This document shows, piece by piece, positions 6,045-8,718 of a stretch of DNA of 8,718 nt. A program made the position numbers and the translations under genes. Source of the DNA: Alphaproteobacteria bacterium. Lineage in GTDB: Bacteria > Pseudomonadota > Alphaproteobacteria > Puniceispirillales > Puniceispirillaceae. The stretch lies in NCBI GenBank assembly GCA_011522945.1, contig WTHY01000102.1, forward strand, positions 1-8,718, read 5' to 3'. The number at the start of each line of letters is the position of its first letter. Position 1 is the first letter of the stretch. The notes beneath the pieces were generated by a model. It was not told the origin of the DNA, made no database searches, and worked only from the letters and a program-made list of their open reading frames with translations.

Positions 6045-6793
6045 TTTCCCTCCGCTATAAACGGACCATTGCGATATTCAGGCTTCCCATATGTGAATAA
6101 AGTACCATCCGGATGATATATTTCACCGCCGGCAGCACGCAATATCGCATGGCCAGCCGCTGTATCCCATTCCATCGTGGGGCCAAAACGTGGATAGACA
6201 TCAGCCTGCCCCTCGGCAACAAGACAGAATTTCAGAGATGATCCAATCGACATAGTTTCACTAATCCCGGCCTTTTGTAACCAGGCATTTGTGGCATCAT
6301 CTCTATGCGATGAGGAGGCAACCGCAATTTGTGGCTGGTCTAAACCTCGAACGGATATTGCTGTTCCATTTAGATAGGCACCATGCCCCACAATCGCTGT
6401 GTATAATTTATCTAAAGCGGGCGCCAAAACAATCCCGGCAATTGGTATACCATGCTTAATAATGCCAATATTGACAGTAAAGCTGCCTTTGCCGTCCTGC
6501 TTTAAGAATTCTTTTGTGCCATCAAGCGGGTCTACCAGACAGAACAGATCAGCAGGCGTATCTTTATGTGAGGCTTCATTCTCCTCTGAAATGATAAGCA
6601 TGTCAGGTGCGGCTGATTTTATGGCTGGTATGAGAATAGCTTCAGCGCTTTTATCTGCCTCTGTGACAGGTGAACCGTCAGATTTTCTCACAGCTTCAAA
6701 ATCTGTTTTGTAAATCTCCATGATAGCGGCGCCGGCCTGACGAACCGCAGGTATAAGGGCATCGATAAATGATTGATCTGTTTCAAATGTCAT
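6041..6793 (-). CDS. cysQ: 3'(2'),5'-bisphosphate nucleotidase CysQ (inositol monophosphatase superfamily)
   Basis: Mg-dependent phosphatase that converts 3'-phosphoadenosine 5'-phosphate to AMP, relieving inhibition by this by-product of sulfate assimilation. 250 residues, normal for CysQ. Seen: TEAD (44-47); the metal ligand Glu70 in IISEEN; DPLDGTKEF (88-96), where the KEF ending separates CysQ from inositol monophosphatases; FTVNIG (105-110); SSSHRD (160-165); GSSLKFCLVAEGQADVYPR (184-202); and MEWDTAAGHA (207-216) with metal ligand Asp210. All catalytic residues are present. First gene of a two-gene operon, with a candidate promoter at 6862-6890. The ribosome site before the ATG is weak (AAAGAAA). 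Activity on other phosphates cannot be excluded. Confidence 0.88.
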   Translation of the reverse strand: MTFETDQSFIDALIPAVRQAGAAIMEIYKTDFEAVRKSDGSPVTEADKSAEAILIPAIKSAAPDMLIISEENEASHKDTPADLFCLVDPLDGTKEFLKQDGKGSFTVNIGIIKHGIPIAGIVLAPALDKLYTAIVGHGAYLNGTAISVRGLDQPQIAVASSSHRDDATNAWLQKAGISETMSIGSSLKFCLVAEGQADVYPRFGPTMEWDTAAGHAILRAAGGEIYHPDGTLFTYGKPEYRNGPFIAEGK

Positions 6794-6830
6794 GGTGTTT
6801 CTTTTTGCTGAATGGTCTCATTTGTTCGCA

Positions 6831-6852
6831 ACATCTCTAATTTGTGAGATGT
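6831..6852. promoter_or_regulatory. Inverted repeat in the cysQ leader, possible operator
   Basis: ACATCTC (6831-6837) and GAGATGT (6846-6852) are exact reverse complements with an 8-base spacer. The repeat lies just downstream of the start point expected from the proposed cysQ promoter, consistent with a repressor site or a leader hairpin. No binding protein is assigned. Confidence 0.35.
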
Positions 6853-6861
6853 ATGCCAGTC

Positions 6862-6890
6862 ATAATGATCCTATCTATCTTCCTTAGCAA
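6862..6890 (-). promoter_or_regulatory. Candidate sigma70 promoter of cysQ-frhB-like operon
   Basis: Read on the - strand: TTGCTA (6890-6885), a 17-base spacer, then CATTAT (6867-6862), each matching four of six consensus positions. Transcription would begin near 6855, leaving a ~60-base leader that contains the inverted repeat at 6831-6852. Identified by eye. Confidence 0.35.
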
Positions 6891-6932
6891 GCGGTGCAAG
6901 ATCTTTATTTACTGCAGCTATCTCTGGTGTCT

Positions 6933-6961
6933 TTGTCAGGGCTCTGTATAGTGCGTATAGA
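6933..6961 (+). promoter_or_regulatory. Candidate sigma70 promoter of the glycosyltransferase gene
   Basis: TTGTCA (6933-6938, five of six positions), a 17-base spacer and TATAGA (6956-6961, four of six). The start point would fall near 6968, about 25 bases before the ATG. The spacing and placement are good for a gene start in a divergent gap. Confidence 0.45.
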
Positions 6962-6992
6962 GTAGATATTTTAGCAGCTGAAGGTCATCTGA

Positions 6993-8111
6993 ATGCGCGT
7001 GCATGCCATTTTGCCAGCAAAGGAAAAATTCACAAAAAGTCAGGCTGGTGCTGTGGCGATGGTTCTGCATGATTTTACCACTGGCAGTGTTTATCAAGCG
7101 CAAACGCTCATTGTCGGCACATCCATATCTGAAGCTCCTCTTGGGCAGATTGCCTACAAATCCATAGAAAGCTGGCATAGATATTTTTATGGGCGGAATT
7201 TCGGGCTGGCGCATGGTTATATTCGCTGGGTGAAAAGCCTGTCACGAACAGCGCAGCCTGAGCTGATTGAAGTTCATGGACGATGTGCTGTCGCCGGCAT
7301 TATCGCACAGGCGTTACCGCATATTCCTGTAATGCTTGTTCTACATAATGATCCCCGGGAGATGGATGGGGCGAGAACGATTGCAGAGCGGACCAGACTT
7401 GCCCAGAGGCTTGCCGGCATTTCAGCAGTTTCGGCGTATTTGGTAGAGTGTTTTAAAGATGGTCTGACAGAAGCGGCAGGGCAATGTCCATTTTACGTAA
7501 CACGCTTTGGTATGGATAGGCTGTATCATCAGCCGCCGGCAAAACAGAAGATGATAGTCCTTGTCGGGCGTATGGTCCCTGAAAAAGGCATATTGGAGGC
7601 GGCGCAAGCGTTAGCAGATGTATTGCCAGCCTATCCGGAATGGCAATTTAAGCTTATTGGTGCGCGTCGTTTTACCGCTGGAGACATGTCCCCCTATGAA
7701 AAGCAGGTAAACAGCATCTTATCCCCACTTGGCGCGCAAGCAGAAATGCTAGGCCATATGAGTATAGAGGATGTCCGCAAATATCAGGCAGAGGCAGCTA
7801 TTATTTTGGCACCATCACAATGGCAAGAACCAGCAGGGCGGGTCATTCTGGAAGCCTTATCTACAGGTGCAGCGCTCATTACATCTGAAAAAGGCGGCAT
7901 ACCAGAATATGCAGGTGATCATAGCATCTTACTTAAAGTCCCAAATAGCGAAATGATCGCCTCTAGTTTGCGCGCGCTGCTTTCTGATAAATCGGCTCTA
8001 GAAAATTGGCAAGATAGAGCCTGGAAGAGTCAGTTTCTGACTCTTCAGGCAGCAGCCGAAATTATGGATTCAGCGCGCTCAGACACTGTGCGGTATTTCG
8101 CAAATCGGTAA
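6993..8111 (+). CDS. Glycosyltransferase family 4 type (GT-B fold)
   Basis: Retaining glycosyltransferase of the GT4 group, probably acting at the inner membrane face on a lipopolysaccharide, capsule or other glycoconjugate. 372 residues, usual length. Seen: an N-terminal domain with QAGAVAMVLHDF (17-28) and LIEVHGR (91-97), then VLHNDPREMDG (116-126); the domain switch before RFGMD (171-175); VGRMVPEKG (191-199), with Arg193 and Lys198 expected at the nucleotide-sugar phosphates; and the EX7E motif in QEPAGRVILEAL (E279 and E287), followed by GGIPEYAGD (301-309). No signal peptide or membrane segment is evident. GAAGG at 6980-6984, 8 bases before the ATG, supports the start. It stands alone on its strand, with no other cell-surface gene in the window; donor and acceptor are unknown. 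Confidence 0.88.
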   Translation: MRVHAILPAKEKFTKSQAGAVAMVLHDFTTGSVYQAQTLIVGTSISEAPLGQIAYKSIESWHRYFYGRNFGLAHGYIRWVKSLSRTAQPELIEVHGRCAVAGIIAQALPHIPVMLVLHNDPREMDGARTIAERTRLAQRLAGISAVSAYLVECFKDGLTEAAGQCPFYVTRFGMDRLYHQPPAKQKMIVLVGRMVPEKGILEAAQALADVLPAYPEWQFKLIGARRFTAGDMSPYEKQVNSILSPLGAQAEMLGHMSIEDVRKYQAEAAIILAPSQWQEPAGRVILEALSTGAALITSEKGGIPEYAGDHSILLKVPNSEMIASSLRALLSDKSALENWQDRAWKSQFLTLQAAAEIMDSARSDTVRYFANR

Positions 8112-8154
8112 AGTTCATTATGATCCATATCTGTAGCCATTGGCTGAGATAATA

Positions 8155-8187
8155 GGTTCAACACACCTACATGTTGGTTGACCTTTT
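8155..8187 (+). terminator. Possible terminator after the glycosyltransferase gene
   Basis: GGTTCAAC (8155-8162) pairs with GTTGACC (8177-8183) if one T is bulged, and TTTT follows at 8184-8187. It lies 43 bases after the stop codon. The loop is long and the T run short, so termination may be partial. Confidence 0.4.
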
Positions 8188-8246
8188 GCAAATAGATATG
8201 CATCGCAATAATTTCATGCGTATGATCTCAAAGAGAGGTTTGACAG

Positions 8247-8567
8247 ATGGTGCCCATTTCATTCTCGTTTCAGGCAAAGCTCTTTTTATATCATGGTGAT
8301 AAGGCAAGCTGGACCTTTGTGACGCTCCCGATGGATGTTGCTGATGGCATTCGATTTTTCACATATGAAAAGGCAGCGAAACGACGTGGATTTGGGTCAG
8401 TGAAGGTGTCCGTTAGCATAGGCGAGACAAGCTGGACAACCTCAGTCTTTCCAGACAAGCAAAGCGGGTCTTATTTGCTGCCAATCAAAGCCTCAGTGCG
8501 CGTTGCTGAGGATATTTCAGCAGGTGATATCGTAGCCTTTTCCTTATCTCTAAGGGACGGGTTTTAA
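8247..8567 (+). CDS. DUF1905 domain protein
   Basis: Small soluble protein of 106 residues, essentially one DUF1905 domain, a small mainly beta-strand domain of unknown function. Seen: the opening FQAKLFLYHGDKASWTFVTL (family pattern of F-x-A-x-L, then a Trp-containing strand); the central GFGSVKVSVSIG (48-59) followed by W63; SVFPDKQSGSYLLPIKASVR (66-85), typical of the domain; and a closing AGDIVAFSLSL (92-102). In many bacteria this domain is fused to or next to a YdeI/OmdA-like domain; here it stands alone. AGAGAGG (8232-8238) with an 8-base gap sets the start. It follows the glycosyltransferase by 135 bases, with a possible terminator between, so it is probably a separate unit. No signal peptide or membrane segment. 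Confidence 0.75.
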   Translation: MVPISFSFQAKLFLYHGDKASWTFVTLPMDVADGIRFFTYEKAAKRRGFGSVKVSVSIGETSWTTSVFPDKQSGSYLLPIKASVRVAEDISAGDIVAFSLSLRDGF

Positions 8568-8718
8568 AAAACAAAATATATAATCTGTTATAAATATACA
8601 AAATGTTTAAAATATTTTGCATATTATGCAATTTTTACGTGAATAAGGCCGATTGGATATTTGACAAAAATACCCAAATTACCGTTTCATTATAGCTGTG
8701 AGGTGGCTGTATATATTG
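8568..8718. other. AT-rich non-coding tail
   Basis: About 150 bases running to the window edge, with no open frame of note and clearly more A+T than the rest, especially 8568-8640. It holds the palindrome listed separately and a TTGACA at 8661-8666 without a well-spaced -10 box. It probably contains the control region of a gene beyond the window. Confidence 0.5.
8617..8636. promoter_or_regulatory. Perfect 15-base palindrome followed by five Ts
   Basis: TTGCATA (8617-8623), a central T, and TATGCAA (8625-8631) are exact reverse complements; TTTTT follows at 8632-8636. It could be an operator for a gene beyond the edge or a weak AT-rich terminator for the DUF1905 gene. As a terminator the stem is weak, six pairs with a three-base loop and only two G-C pairs, so I lean to an operator. 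Confidence 0.35.

Noticed and set aside
8661..8693. TTGACA at 8661 as the -35 box of a promoter for a gene past the window edge.
   Set aside because: The best -10 candidates (CATTAT, TATAGC) are 21-24 bases away and the one at 18 bases (TTTCAT) is poor; left as undecided.

Overview
The window looks like a chromosomal segment of an alphaproteobacterium with roughly balanced base composition. This is inferred from the protein families and their sequence style; a marine SAR116-like lineage would fit but cannot be shown here. There are nine protein genes (the first cut by the window edge). I found no rRNA, tRNA, transposase, integrase, phage gene or CRISPR array. All genes look intact and the gene order looks like ordinary housekeeping and accessory metabolism.

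Layout. 1-294: C-terminal end of an iron(III) ABC-transporter substrate-binding protein, followed by a clear hairpin terminator (323-364). 405-1277 (-): PlsC-type acyltransferase, transcribed away from the next genes. 1404-4552 (+): a probable operon of three oxidoreductases, namely a salicylate-hydroxylase-type FAD monooxygenase, a 3-hydroxyisobutyrate dehydrogenase-type (MmsB-like) enzyme and a Gfo/Idh/MocA dehydrogenase. The last two are almost contiguous. A candidate promoter overlapped by a perfect inverted repeat sits in front of the monooxygenase. 4553-4784: a gap between convergent genes holding two tandem ~58-60 base units that share sequence and a common predicted fold. 4785-6793 (-): cysQ (PAP phosphatase family) and, overlapping it by 4 bases, an Fe-S flavoprotein of the coenzyme F420 hydrogenase beta-subunit (FrhB) family. 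6993-8111 (+): a GT4-type glycosyltransferase divergent from cysQ, with recognisable promoters for both directions in the shared gap. 8247-8567 (+): a small DUF1905 protein. 8568-8718: a strongly AT-rich non-coding tail with a perfect 15-base palindrome.

How the genes may work together. The three-gene oxidoreductase operon looks like a small catabolic or modifying pathway (ring or enol hydroxylation, beta-hydroxyacid oxidation, sugar- or diol-type oxidation), but its substrate cannot be read from sequence. cysQ removes 3'-phosphoadenosine 5'-phosphate, a by-product of sulfate assimilation and sulfotransfer. Its translational coupling to an FrhB-type reductase is the most suggestive protein-level association here.

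The most interesting signal is non-coding. The tandem element at 4646-4761 has two copies of a closing stem, a variable-sequence hairpin and a conserved 14-base junction. It behaves like a structured RNA on the + strand, in the 3' region of the oxidoreductase operon. I do not recognise it as a known RNA class.
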